Positions 7,084 through 14,525 of a stretch of DNA of 22,114 nt are shown here, piece after piece (the first letter of the stretch is position 1; every line of letters starts with the position of its first letter). The position numbers and the translations under genes are program-made. Source of the DNA: CAZNQW01 sp964575225 (lineage in GTDB: Bacteria; Chloroflexota; Anaerolineae; JAAYZQ01); NCBI GenBank assembly GCA_964575225.1, contig CAZNQW010000038.1:1-22114 (forward strand), given 5' to 3'. Below the pieces are notes generated by a model. The model was not told where the DNA came from. It searched no databases and saw nothing but the letters and a program-made list of their open reading frames with translations.

Positions 7084-8001
7084 ATGGATGAATCCACACA
7101 TACCCAAAGTCTATCCTGGACCGAAGGGCTAAAGCGGGCCCGCGCCCGGGTCCATCCCTACATCGAAGTGACCAAACCCAGTCAGGTCGCCCTGCTGGTC
7201 TTTACCTGTGTGGGCGCCATGGTCGCTGCCGGCGGCGTGGGCGCTCTTTCCGTATCGGGATGGGCCTTGGCACTGGTGGCCATTAGCGCCGGGTGCGCCG
7301 CCGCCGATACCCTCACCTGCTACATCGACCGTGATATTGACGCCCTCATGGACCGCACCAAAGCCCGCCCTTTACCGGGCAAACGCATCCACCCTCCGGA
7401 AAAGGCGTTGGCTTGGGGAATTTTTCTTGCCGTCCTGTCAATGGCTTTATCCTTTGTGCTCCACCCGCTGGCTGCTCTGTGGATGTTCATCGGCCTGTTC
7501 GACAACATTGTGATTTACAGCCTGCTGGCCAAGCGCCGCTCTTGCACCAATATTCTATTGGGCTCTATCAGCGGTGGCATGCCTGCCCTCTTTGGCTGGG
7601 CTGTCGTCCAGGGCAACGTCACCTGGACCCCCCTGCTCATCAGCCTTTTGGTCATCACCTGGACGCCCAACCACATCTGGAACCTGGCCATTCGCTATCG
7701 GCAAGACTATGCCCGGGCCAACGTACCCATGCTACCCGCTATCATCCATCTCGACCGGGCCGTCACGCTCATCGCCGGGAGCGTCGTGCTGATGGTCGCT
7801 GAATCGATCCTGCTGGGGTTCGTGGGCAATTTTGGCATCCTTTACTTTACCGTCGCCGTTCTGGGGGGCCTGATCTCGCTCATCGGCCATGCCCACCTGG
7901 TCGTCCAGCCTGCCGAGGGCAATGCCTGGCGAATGTTCAAACTCTCAAGCCTTTACCTTGCGCTGCTCTTTGCCGGCATGATCGTCGACACCTTGATCTG
8001 A
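7084..8001 (+). CDS. ctaB: Protoheme IX farnesyltransferase (heme O synthase), UbiA family
   Basis: This 305-residue integral membrane prenyltransferase is predicted to attach a farnesyl group to heme B to make heme O for oxidases. The first aspartate-rich motif is CYIDRDIDALMDRTKARP, and the second region has NHIWNLAIRYRQDYARANVP, both diagnostic of CtaB/CyoE. About eight or nine hydrophobic segments follow the 30-residue cytoplasmic N-terminus. The start at 7084 was chosen because an upstream ATG frame begins inside the promoter -35 box; GGGAGG precedes it. In the NxxxDxxxD motif the usual Asn is Thr. No cytochrome oxidase or heme A synthase gene is adjacent, so the identity rests on sequence alone. 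Confidence 0.86.
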   Translation: MDESTHTQSLSWTEGLKRARARVHPYIEVTKPSQVALLVFTCVGAMVAAGGVGALSVSGWALALVAISAGCAAADTLTCYIDRDIDALMDRTKARPLPGKRIHPPEKALAWGIFLAVLSMALSFVLHPLAALWMFIGLFDNIVIYSLLAKRRSCTNILLGSISGGMPALFGWAVVQGNVTWTPLLISLLVITWTPNHIWNLAIRYRQDYARANVPMLPAIIHLDRAVTLIAGSVVLMVAESILLGFVGNFGILYFTVAVLGGLISLIGHAHLVVQPAEGNAWRMFKLSSLYLALLFAGMIVDTLI

Positions 8002-8043
8002 GTCAAGCGTCCTAATTATCTACCACGCAATTCGGGAGGAATC

Positions 8044-8502
8044 GTGATCGAAGGAGTAATTTTCAAAGAACTCGTCACCCACACCGACGAGCGGGGCTTT
8101 TTCCGTGAGGTTCTGCGCGTCACCGATGATCTCTTTGCCGAGGGTTTTGGCCAATGGAGCCACTCGCTGATGCATACCGGCGCGGCCAAAGCCTGGCACG
8201 TTCACCAGCGCCAGATCGACTGGTGGTACGTGGCTGCCGGCACCCTAAAAGTGGCCTTATACGACACTCGACCCGACTCGCCCACCGCCGGCGAGCTGAT
8301 GGAGTTCTTTATGGGAGACCATCATCCTGCACGCCTGGTCCGCATCCCCACCGGCGTGGCCCACGGGTGCAAAGCCCTGAGCGGCCCGGTGCATCTGCTC
8401 TACATCACATCCTCCACCTATGACCCCAGCGACGAAGGGCGTATCCCCCACGACGATCCCAACATCGGCTATGACTGGGCGGCGCTGCCGCCCATCAAAT
8501 AG
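8044..8502 (+). CDS. RmlC-like cupin (dTDP-4-dehydrorhamnose 3,5-epimerase family)
   Basis: This 152-residue protein has an RmlC-type cupin fold: DERGFFREV near the N-terminus, then a WHVHQRQIDWWYV strand and a RIPTGVAHG strand. True RmlC proteins are near 180 residues with RGLHYQ at the active site; here that segment is KAWHVHQ, so it belongs to a divergent subfamily and may act on a different nucleotide sugar. The start is GTG, preceded by GGGAGG. It follows ctaB by 42 bases and precedes the lipoprotein gene by 22, suggesting co-transcription. No other rhamnose genes are present, so the substrate cannot be inferred. Confidence 0.8.
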   Translation: MIEGVIFKELVTHTDERGFFREVLRVTDDLFAEGFGQWSHSLMHTGAAKAWHVHQRQIDWWYVAAGTLKVALYDTRPDSPTAGELMEFFMGDHHPARLVRIPTGVAHGCKALSGPVHLLYITSSTYDPSDEGRIPHDDPNIGYDWAALPPIK

Positions 8503-8524
8503 CTGCGCGGCATTGGGAGACTCG

Positions 8525-9853
8525 ATGGCTTTCTTGTCTGCGCCCTCGCGATCCCGCCCATCTCGGCATGTGGGCCGCTGGCTGCTGGCGGCGATCGTCC
8601 TGCTTCTACTGGCTGGCTGCGGGGCCGACCTACCCGGCCCCACCCCTCCGCCGAGCGGCCCGGCGCCCACCGTCACCGTGCCCATTGACATGCCGGGCGT
8701 CGTCACCCTGTGGGGCCGGTTCAGCGAAGACGAGCTGATCCTCCTGGACGAGCAGATCGCCCAATTCGAAGCCGCCAACCCCGACCTCCTGGTAGAGGTC
8801 GTCAAATCAGACGATGCGGTCCAAAACGACCATACCCTGGCCCACCTACTGGCCGATCCAGACACGGCGCCTGACATTGTGGCCCTGACCGACACCTGGC
8901 TGCCCGGCCTGGCAGCCCAGGGCCTCCTGGCCCCTTTGGATTCTTATGTCGAATCCCATGGGCTGGCGCTGACCGAATTTTTACCTCAGACCCTGCAGGC
9001 CAGCCGACTGAATGGGGTTCTCTACGGCCTACCCCGCCTGACCGACGGCGGCCTTCTCTACTACCGCACCGATCTGCTCCAGGCAGCGGGCTTGCCCGTG
9101 CCCGCCACCTGGACCGATATCCAACGGACCGCCCTACGTCTAGAGGCCGAGAACGATCTGGATCACGGCTACGTGTGGCAAGGCGCCGCATACGACAGCT
9201 TGGCCTGTACCACTCTCGAGTTTGTATGGGCCTGCGGCGGCGAGGTCCAGTACGAGGGAGGGCGACTCCAATTCGACAGTCCGGAAGCTCGTCAGGCATT
9301 GGCCCAGATGGCCGATTTGGTGACCTCGGGCGCCTCGCCCGCCGATATCACCACCTATCGGGAGGGCACGAGCTTGCAGGCCTTTGCCCAGGGCAACGCG
9401 GCCCTCATGCGCAATTGGACCTATGCCTGGGATCGGCTCAACGCCGAGGATAGCCCGGTGTGGGGCCAGGTGGGCGTTGCCCCCCTGCCGGCAAGCTGCC
9501 AGTTGGGGCAGACATTGGCCCTGTCGACCCACAGCCTTTATCCCGAACGGGTCTTTCGCTTGATCCAATTCCTCACCAACCACGAGGCCCAACTGGCGTT
9601 AGCCCTTCGCCTGGGCCGCCCACCCACCCGCCGAACGGTCTATCGCGATGCTAGTCTGCTGGCTGCCCGACCCGAATATGCCATCCTGGGTCCGGCCCTC
9701 GCGGACACTCGAGCCCGGCCTGGCGGCGCTGAAATTCTGCCACTATCCGAAGCCATTTACGTCGAGGTCTCGCAGATGCTGAACCAAAACCAGGATCCTG
9801 CCACGACCGCCGCTCGCATCCAGCAGCGACTGGACGATCTAGCCAACCCCTAG
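8525..9853 (+). CDS. Extracellular solute-binding lipoprotein, sugar type (family 1)
   Basis: This 442-residue lipoprotein has a basic N-terminus, a hydrophobic stretch of about 12 residues and the lipobox LLAGC with C32 as the lipidated residue, followed by a proline-rich linker (about 37-55). The rest resembles MalE-like binding proteins: VTLWGRFSEDE near the start of the mature domain, GLPVPATW in the mid region, and ALMRNWTYAW. Such proteins deliver sugars to ABC importers. No permease or ATPase gene is adjacent, so this is an orphan component. The ATG at 8525 was chosen over an upstream in-frame ATG because that one overlaps the preceding gene and would bury the signal peptide. The ligand is unknown. 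Confidence 0.88.
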   Translation: MAFLSAPSRSRPSRHVGRWLLAAIVLLLLAGCGADLPGPTPPPSGPAPTVTVPIDMPGVVTLWGRFSEDELILLDEQIAQFEAANPDLLVEVVKSDDAVQNDHTLAHLLADPDTAPDIVALTDTWLPGLAAQGLLAPLDSYVESHGLALTEFLPQTLQASRLNGVLYGLPRLTDGGLLYYRTDLLQAAGLPVPATWTDIQRTALRLEAENDLDHGYVWQGAAYDSLACTTLEFVWACGGEVQYEGGRLQFDSPEARQALAQMADLVTSGASPADITTYREGTSLQAFAQGNAALMRNWTYAWDRLNAEDSPVWGQVGVAPLPASCQLGQTLALSTHSLYPERVFRLIQFLTNHEAQLALALRLGRPPTRRTVYRDASLLAARPEYAILGPALADTRARPGGAEILPLSEAIYVEVSQMLNQNQDPATTAARIQQRLDDLANP

Positions 9854-9898
9854 ACCGGCACGATTCCGGAATTTGGCCCCACAACATCGCACAAGATC

Positions 9899-9927
9899 TT
9901 GATAAAAAGCAGAGTCTATGGTATACT
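9899..9927 (+). promoter_or_regulatory. Promoter of ssrA
   Basis: -35 TTGATA (9899-9904), 17-base spacer, extended -10 TGG-TATACT (TATACT 9922-9927). Predicted start is about 10 bases before the mature tmRNA 5' end. Confidence 0.85.
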
Positions 9928-9945
9928 AGAGGCGTACACCGGCTT

Positions 9946-10344
9946 GGGGATGAAATGGTCTCGACAGGGGAGGCTGAGCCGGAACTGCAAGCCGAGGAGC
10001 CTGAATCGCGTTAAAAACGGGCAAAAACACAAGTGCCAAACAGCGCACACCTGCTTTCGCCCTTGCTGCCTAGGCAGTAAAGGCAAAGTATGACCGCACG
10101 ACGGTCACGTCCATCCTCTCCCGCTCCCGGGGGAGAGACTGATGGGCGTCAACAATCCGGGGGTGCACTCCCATCGACGCCGATACATGGGACCACAGGC
10201 GGGACCTACAGGCCCCGCATCGGCTGGCTCAAGCAGTAGCCTGTTGATCGGCGGCTGCTTGGGCGAGATCCAAATGGTCAACTAAGCTTGTAGCATGTTC
10301 CCGTTCGAATCTTCTGGACGCGGGTTCGACTCCCGCCATCTCCA
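9946..10344 (+). ncRNA. ssrA: Transfer-messenger RNA (tmRNA)
   Basis: tmRNA rescues stalled ribosomes and tags nascent peptides. The 5' end GGGGATG (9946-9952) pairs with CATCTCC (10337-10343) to form the acceptor stem, with discriminator A at 10344. The T arm is GCGGG-TTCGACT-CCCGC. The 5' domain has the conserved GGTCTCGACAGGGG block. The tag frame ends in Ala-Leu-Ala-Ala before TAG at 10071-10073, within a palindrome CTGCCTAGGCAG. The likely tag is GKNTSAKQRTPAFALAA from GGC at 10020, though the resume codon is less certain than the end. After the discriminator the genome reads CCT, so the final A of CCA must be added by the CCA-adding enzyme. Confidence 0.96.
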
Positions 10345-10347
10345 CCT

Positions 10348-10377
10348 CAGGGGAGTAGAAGGAATTCTGCTCCCCTG
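10348..10377 (+). terminator. Terminator of ssrA
   Basis: A 13-bp stem with one T-G pair (10348-10360 with 10365-10377) and loop GGAA follows the tmRNA by three bases. It is followed by TTCTGTTC, a moderate T run. Confidence 0.8.
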
Positions 10378-10467
10378 TTCTGTTCATCGGTTTTTCGAAC
10401 GACGAAACCGGGAAAAGGAGCGCGCTATCCGCGAGACACCGGGGTTCTGAGCATCCGGGAGGGAACG

Positions 10468-11817
10468 ATGACTTCAGAGATCACACATGTCGTCAAACGA
10501 ACGGGCTCGGTGGTTCCGTTCAACGCCGATCGCATCACCAACGCGATCTACCGGGCAGCCGTGGCTGTGGGAGGCCGCGATCGGGAAACCGCCGAGCGCT
10601 TGGCCCAACAGGTTGTGAGCCTGCTCAAAGAGAGAACACCGTCCGGCCAATATCCCACCGTCGAAGAGATCCAGGACCTCGTAGAAAAAGTCTTGATTGA
10701 AAACGCCCATGCCAAAGTGGCCAAGGCCTACATCCTCTATCGGGAGGAACGGGCCCGGCAGCGCCGCGAAAAGGCAGCACGCGGCTATCGCGAAGCGAGC
10801 AACATCCCCTGGCGCAAGATCTATGAGGTACTCACCTGGTCGTTGGATCACAACCTGTACAGCGTCGAGTGCCTGAACCAACGGATCGCCCGGGGCGAAT
10901 TTGCCCGGATCGTGCAAGAGGCCGACCGAGCCTACGAAGAGGATATTGACACAGCCGCCCAGATGATCGCCGACCGCCGCCAGGGAGTGAGACTGGTGAT
11001 GATCGCCGGGCCTTCCTCGTCGGGAAAAACCACGACCACGATCAAATTGGGGCAGCGGCTGTCCAAGAGCGGCCTGAGCCTGGTGCCCCTTCACGTAGAT
11101 CATTATTTCTTTGATCTGGACCTTCACCCCAAAGACGAGTTCGGCGATTTCGACTTTGAGACTCCCCAGGCCCTGGATCTCGAACTGATTAACCATCACC
11201 TGACCCGCCTGATTGATGGCGAGGAAGTGCGTATCCCCTTCTACGATTTCAAAACCGGAAAACGCACCGACGACGTCACACCGATGCAAATCGGCCCCAC
11301 CGACATCATCCTGATCGATAGCCTCCACGGGCTCTATCCCCCCATGACCGAGGACGTCGATGCAGCCCAAAAATTCCTCCTCTACATCGAGCCGTTGCTC
11401 CAAATGAGGGGACCCGATGGGCGCATGATCCGATGGACCGACCTGCGCCTGATGCGCCGCATGGTACGCGACGCCAACTACCGCGGCTATGCCCCCCAGC
11501 GCACGCTGGAACACTGGCACTATGTGCGGAGCAGCGAAATGCGCAACATCATCCCTTATGCCAACAGCACCGACTATATCATCAACGGCGCCCTTTCCTA
11601 CGAACTACCCGTGTGGCGGCGCAGGCTGCTCGGTCATTTTGCTCAATGGGTGCAGGACTATGAAGGCGATCCCTTGCGCCAGGATGCTTTTCAACGGGCC
11701 AAAAGGGTACACGACCTTCTTTCAGCCGTAACCGAGATTGACGAAAAAGAGGAACAGGCCATTCCGCCCACCTCCCACCTGCGCGAGTTCATCGGCGGCA
11801 GCGTCTATGACTTTTAG
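10468..11817 (+). CDS. ATP-cone domain plus uridine kinase-like P-loop kinase
   Basis: This 449-residue cytoplasmic protein has two parts. Residues about 6-95 form an ATP-cone, the nucleotide-sensing domain known from ribonucleotide reductases and NrdR (VVKRTGSVVPFN, then the helical part ending YILYREER). From about 170 it is a phosphoribulokinase/uridine kinase domain with Walker A GPSSSGKTT at 181-189, HVDHYF at 209-214, FDFETPQAL and the IPFYDFKTGKR segment. Uridine kinases make UMP from uridine with ATP or GTP. The start at 10468 follows CGGGAGGGAA. It stands alone after the tmRNA terminator. The exact nucleoside substrate is not provable from sequence. Confidence 0.88.
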   Translation: MTSEITHVVKRTGSVVPFNADRITNAIYRAAVAVGGRDRETAERLAQQVVSLLKERTPSGQYPTVEEIQDLVEKVLIENAHAKVAKAYILYREERARQRREKAARGYREASNIPWRKIYEVLTWSLDHNLYSVECLNQRIARGEFARIVQEADRAYEEDIDTAAQMIADRRQGVRLVMIAGPSSSGKTTTTIKLGQRLSKSGLSLVPLHVDHYFFDLDLHPKDEFGDFDFETPQALDLELINHHLTRLIDGEEVRIPFYDFKTGKRTDDVTPMQIGPTDIILIDSLHGLYPPMTEDVDAAQKFLLYIEPLLQMRGPDGRMIRWTDLRLMRRMVRDANYRGYAPQRTLEHWHYVRSSEMRNIIPYANSTDYIINGALSYELPVWRRRLLGHFAQWVQDYEGDPLRQDAFQRAKRVHDLLSAVTEIDEKEEQAIPPTSHLREFIGGSVYDF

Positions 11818-11877
11818 CCAGTAGCAAGTGAGACGTCGTGAATCCATGAAGGTGTATCATGCACAGGAGGTGAAGCC

Positions 11878-12123
11878 ATGATACGAATGAGCAAAGAGAG
11901 CAATCGGGCACCGTCGGAAGTCATCGAAAGAGCCATAGGATTCTTTGGACCGTCTGGTTTGGGCATGAACGTTCAGGGGCAGAGCGACTGCTGTGCTCGC
12001 TTCGAGGGGGCCGGCGGGGAGGTCTTTGTCCAGGCTGTGGATACTCATCAAAAGGGCTCGGACGTAACCATCGAAGGTCGCGAGTGGGAGGTTCAGATCA
12101 AGCAGTTCATGGGCCAGATCTGA
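11878..12123 (+). CDS. Small conserved-looking protein of unknown function
   Basis: This is an 81-residue protein that I cannot assign. The ATG is preceded by a near-perfect Shine-Dalgarno AGGAGGTGA, which argues that it is expressed. The N-terminal third is helical (PSEVIERAIGFF), followed by a glycine-containing region with a Cys-Cys pair in SDCCARFEGAGG and an alternating hydrophobic strand pattern near the end (EGREWEVQIKQF). The composition suggests a compact alpha/beta domain with no signal peptide or membrane segment. It lies 60 bases after the kinase gene in the same direction and may be co-transcribed with it. Confidence 0.7.
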   Translation: MIRMSKESNRAPSEVIERAIGFFGPSGLGMNVQGQSDCCARFEGAGGEVFVQAVDTHQKGSDVTIEGREWEVQIKQFMGQI

Positions 12124-12239
12124 GATCCTATTTCACGGTGGGCGCGAGACTGCGACACTCCCTTGATCGGTTTCCTTCATGGGCCAGATTTCGGGCGAGA
12201 CGCTTACAGCTTTGAGAGTCGGCCATCTGCGCCGGTTGG

Positions 12240-12839
12240 CTAGGACCGGTTTAGTTGTTCTTGCACGCGTTCCCAGTCCTGCGGGGTATTGATATTCAGA
12301 AAGGAAAGATGTTCGGGGTCAAAGCGATCGATCTCGGGCTTTTCCACGTATCGAACGCGCACCTCGTCGAAAAACGAGATAATCTGGCGGTGACCCTGCT
12401 CCAGAGAGCGGCTCATGGGCGGCAGGCAGGCCCGGCTGTATACCGCATGGAGGGGCTCCACCTTGCCGTCCATGCGAGGGATGACCACGTCCGCGCTTGA
12501 CGCCAGAGAAACCAGATGGCGCAAAAGGGGCAGGCTCAAAAAAGGCATGTCGCAACCCACCACCAAGCCGAACACTCCCCGCACTGCCTGCAAACCGGAA
12601 TAGAGGCCCATCAAAGCCCCCACGCCAGGGCGTACATCGGGAACCATCCGCACCGGCAAGCCATAGGGCGCATAACGTTCTGGGTCATTGGTGACCACCA
12701 CCAGATCCTCGCTTACCGCCCGCATGGTCTCGACAATGCGTGCCAACAATGGCTGACCGTCGATGAGGAGAAGCGATTTGTCCTGACCCAGCCGGCGGCT
12801 CTGGCCTCCAGCCAGAATCACCACACTCACCGAGGGCAT
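12240..12839 (-). CDS. mobA: Molybdenum cofactor guanylyltransferase MobA
   Basis: This 199-residue cytoplasmic enzyme transfers GMP from GTP to molybdopterin to form the MGD cofactor needed by the formate dehydrogenase encoded in this window. The N-terminal signature VILAGGQSRRLGQDK is the nucleotide-binding motif of the family; VVGCDMPFL is the metal-binding region and EPLHAVYSR follows as expected. I chose the ATG at 12839, preceded by AGGGAGGGG, over one 13 codons upstream. The gene stands alone behind the acpP terminator. No clear promoter was found upstream. Confidence 0.93.
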   Translation of the reverse strand: MPSVSVVILAGGQSRRLGQDKSLLLIDGQPLLARIVETMRAVSEDLVVVTNDPERYAPYGLPVRMVPDVRPGVGALMGLYSGLQAVRGVFGLVVGCDMPFLSLPLLRHLVSLASSADVVIPRMDGKVEPLHAVYSRACLPPMSRSLEQGHRQIISFFDEVRVRYVEKPEIDRFDPEHLSFLNINTPQDWERVQEQLNRS

Positions 12840-12980
12840 GGCCCCTCCCTGCCTTGTGATTGGGAATAAATCCATCATGAGGGCATTGTGCGGTCCATCA
12901 CACCATACGTCCGATCCCTACAGCGGACCGGATCCCCTTGAAACCAGGGCCTGCTGCGCCACGGCAGGGGGTTGCACAGG

Positions 12981-13021
12981 AAAAGGACGCTGGAGGCGTA
13001 CCCTGCCCGTCTCCAGCGTCC
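12981..13021 (-). terminator. Terminator of acpP
   Basis: On the minus strand an 11-bp perfect stem, GGACGCTGGAG/CTCCAGCGTCC (12985-12995 with 13011-13021, loop 15 bases), is followed by TTTTCC. It lies 34 bases past the acpP stop. Confidence 0.85.
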
Positions 13022-13054
13022 CTGCCATCGCGATAAGAGAAACCAACAGCCGGC

Positions 13055-13306
13055 TTAGGCGCCAGCCTCCATTCGCCCAAAGAGGTACTTGACGGCCTGC
13101 CCCACCGACTTGATTTGCTGCGCTTCGTCATCCGAGATCTCGTCGCCGAACTCGTCCTCAAAGGCCATGATCAATTCCACAAGGTCGAGGGAATCGGCTT
13201 CCAGGTCTTCTTTAAAGCGCGCATCCATGGTGATCTTTTCCTCGTCAACCCCCAGCTGATCGACGATAATTTCCTTGATCTTTTCGTAAAGTTCTTGTTC
13301 GGTCAC
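13055..13306 (-). CDS. acpP: Acyl carrier protein
   Basis: This 83-residue acidic protein carries the growing acyl chain in fatty acid synthesis. The phosphopantetheine attachment serine is S39 in the EADSLDLVEL motif. Helix I begins ELYEKIKEIIVDQL and helix III includes DEEAQQIKSV-like residues, as in ordinary AcpP. The start is GTG, preceded by GGGAGG. Unusually for acpP it is not beside other fab genes: it is a single-gene unit with its own promoter and terminator, divergent from fni. Confidence 0.97.
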   Translation of the reverse strand: MTEQELYEKIKEIIVDQLGVDEEKITMDARFKEDLEADSLDLVELIMAFEDEFGDEISDDEAQQIKSVGQAVKYLFGRMEAGA

Positions 13307-13355
13307 GTTTTTCCTCCCGTGAGATAGGTATCGGAACTATTGCCGGAATGGCCCT

Positions 13356-13384
13356 ATTCTACCAGGGACGGCCTGCCCTGTCAA
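13356..13384 (-). promoter_or_regulatory. Promoter of acpP
   Basis: -35 TTGACA (13384-13379), 17-base spacer, extended -10 TGG-TAGAAT (TAGAAT 13361-13356). It is back-to-back with the fni promoter: the two -35 boxes are five bases apart. Confidence 0.88.
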
Positions 13385-13389
13385 TTCGC

Positions 13390-13418
13390 TTGACATTCTG
13401 TGATACCCCTGGTACACT
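13390..13418 (+). promoter_or_regulatory. Promoter of fni
   Basis: -35 TTGACA (13390-13395), 17-base spacer, extended -10 TGG-TACACT (TACACT 13413-13418). The predicted start near 13425 excludes the upstream in-frame ATG at 13348 as the start of fni. Confidence 0.88.
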
Positions 13419-13467
13419 TGACCGAAACATAGAAACACCGGCCGAGGTCAAAAGTTACGGTGAAAGC

Positions 13468-14499
13468 ATGCTGGAAGAGCGAAAACTGGAACATCTGCGC
13501 ATTAACCTGGAACGGGATGTAAGTTTTCCCCAACTCACCACGGGACTGGAACACTATCGCTTCTGCCACAACGCCCTGCCCGAGATTGCCCTCGATCAGA
13601 TTGACCTTTCCACCACCTTCCTTGGCAAACGCCTGCGGCTCCCCATCCTCATCTCCTCCATGACGGGCGGCACTGCCGAAGCCCAGCGTATCAACGTGCA
13701 TTTGGCGGAAGGATCCCAGGCGACGGGTATTGCCATGGGCTTGGGTTCCCTGCGGGCTGCCTTGGAGGCGCCCCACCTGGCCGACACGTTTCGCATCCGC
13801 CGCATGGCCCCCGATATTCTCCTTCTGGCCAACCTGGGAGCGGCTCAGTTGAATAAGGGCTTTGGCCCTCAAGATTGCCAGAGAGCCGTCGACCTGACCG
13901 AAGCCGACGCTCTTATCTTGCATCTAAACCCCCTCCAAGAGGCATTGCAGGCGGACGGCGACACCGATTGGCGAGGCTTGTTGCCCAAAATCGAACAGGT
14001 CTGTCACCGGCTCACGGTGCCGATCGTGGTCAAAGAGACGGGCTGGGGCATCTCGGCCGCAGTGGCCCAACGACTCGTCGACGTTGGCGTAGCCGCCATC
14101 GATGTCGCCGGAGCGGGAGGCACCTCCTGGAGCCAGGTCGAAATGTACCGCGCCCCGAACGAGCGCCTGCGCCGATTGTCGGCTCATTTTGCCCATTGGG
14201 GGATCCCCACAGCCGAAGCCCTGGTGCAGGTGCGCGCTGCCTTGCCCGACACACCGATTATCGCCAGCGGCGGCCTGCGAAATGGCCTGGATCTGGCCAA
14301 GGTGCTGGCTCTGGGCGCCAACTTGGGGGGCCTGGCAGGGCCCTTTCTCAAGGCGGCGAACGAGTCAGGCCAGGCTGTCGCCGATCTGGCTCAGGAGTTG
14401 GGTGATGTGCTGGCTACCATCCTTTTTTGCCTCGGCCTTTCCACCGTCGAACATCTCAAGGGCACGCCCGCACTGCAACGAATCGTTCCCGCTCCCTAA
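13468..14499 (+). CDS. fni: Isopentenyl-diphosphate delta-isomerase, type 2
   Basis: This is a 343-residue FMN- and NADPH-dependent enzyme interconverting isopentenyl and dimethylallyl diphosphate. It begins RKLEHLRINL, the usual N-terminus of the family, then has SSMTGGT at about 67-73, the NLGAAQL strand, HLNPLQE, VVKETGWG, and the flavin phosphate motifs DVAGAGGTSW and IASGGLRNG. Length fits the family. The start at 13468 is downstream of the promoter. It precedes the prenyl diphosphate synthase by 26 bases, and together they form an isoprenoid unit. Identification is secure. Confidence 0.95.
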   Translation: MLEERKLEHLRINLERDVSFPQLTTGLEHYRFCHNALPEIALDQIDLSTTFLGKRLRLPILISSMTGGTAEAQRINVHLAEGSQATGIAMGLGSLRAALEAPHLADTFRIRRMAPDILLLANLGAAQLNKGFGPQDCQRAVDLTEADALILHLNPLQEALQADGDTDWRGLLPKIEQVCHRLTVPIVVKETGWGISAAVAQRLVDVGVAAIDVAGAGGTSWSQVEMYRAPNERLRRLSAHFAHWGIPTAEALVQVRAALPDTPIIASGGLRNGLDLAKVLALGANLGGLAGPFLKAANESGQAVADLAQELGDVLATILFCLGLSTVEHLKGTPALQRIVPAP

Positions 14500-14525
14500 A
14501 AAAACGCACAAAGGATAGACCCTCC

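Noticed and set aside
10474..11520. Minus-strand open frame of 348 codons
   Set aside because: It is antisense to the ATP-cone kinase gene, which has clear motifs and a ribosome binding site.
12232..12249. Bidirectional terminator CCGGT/ACCGG between the small gene and mobA
   Set aside because: The stem is only 5 bp with a short T run and overlaps the mobA stop codon; too weak to call.
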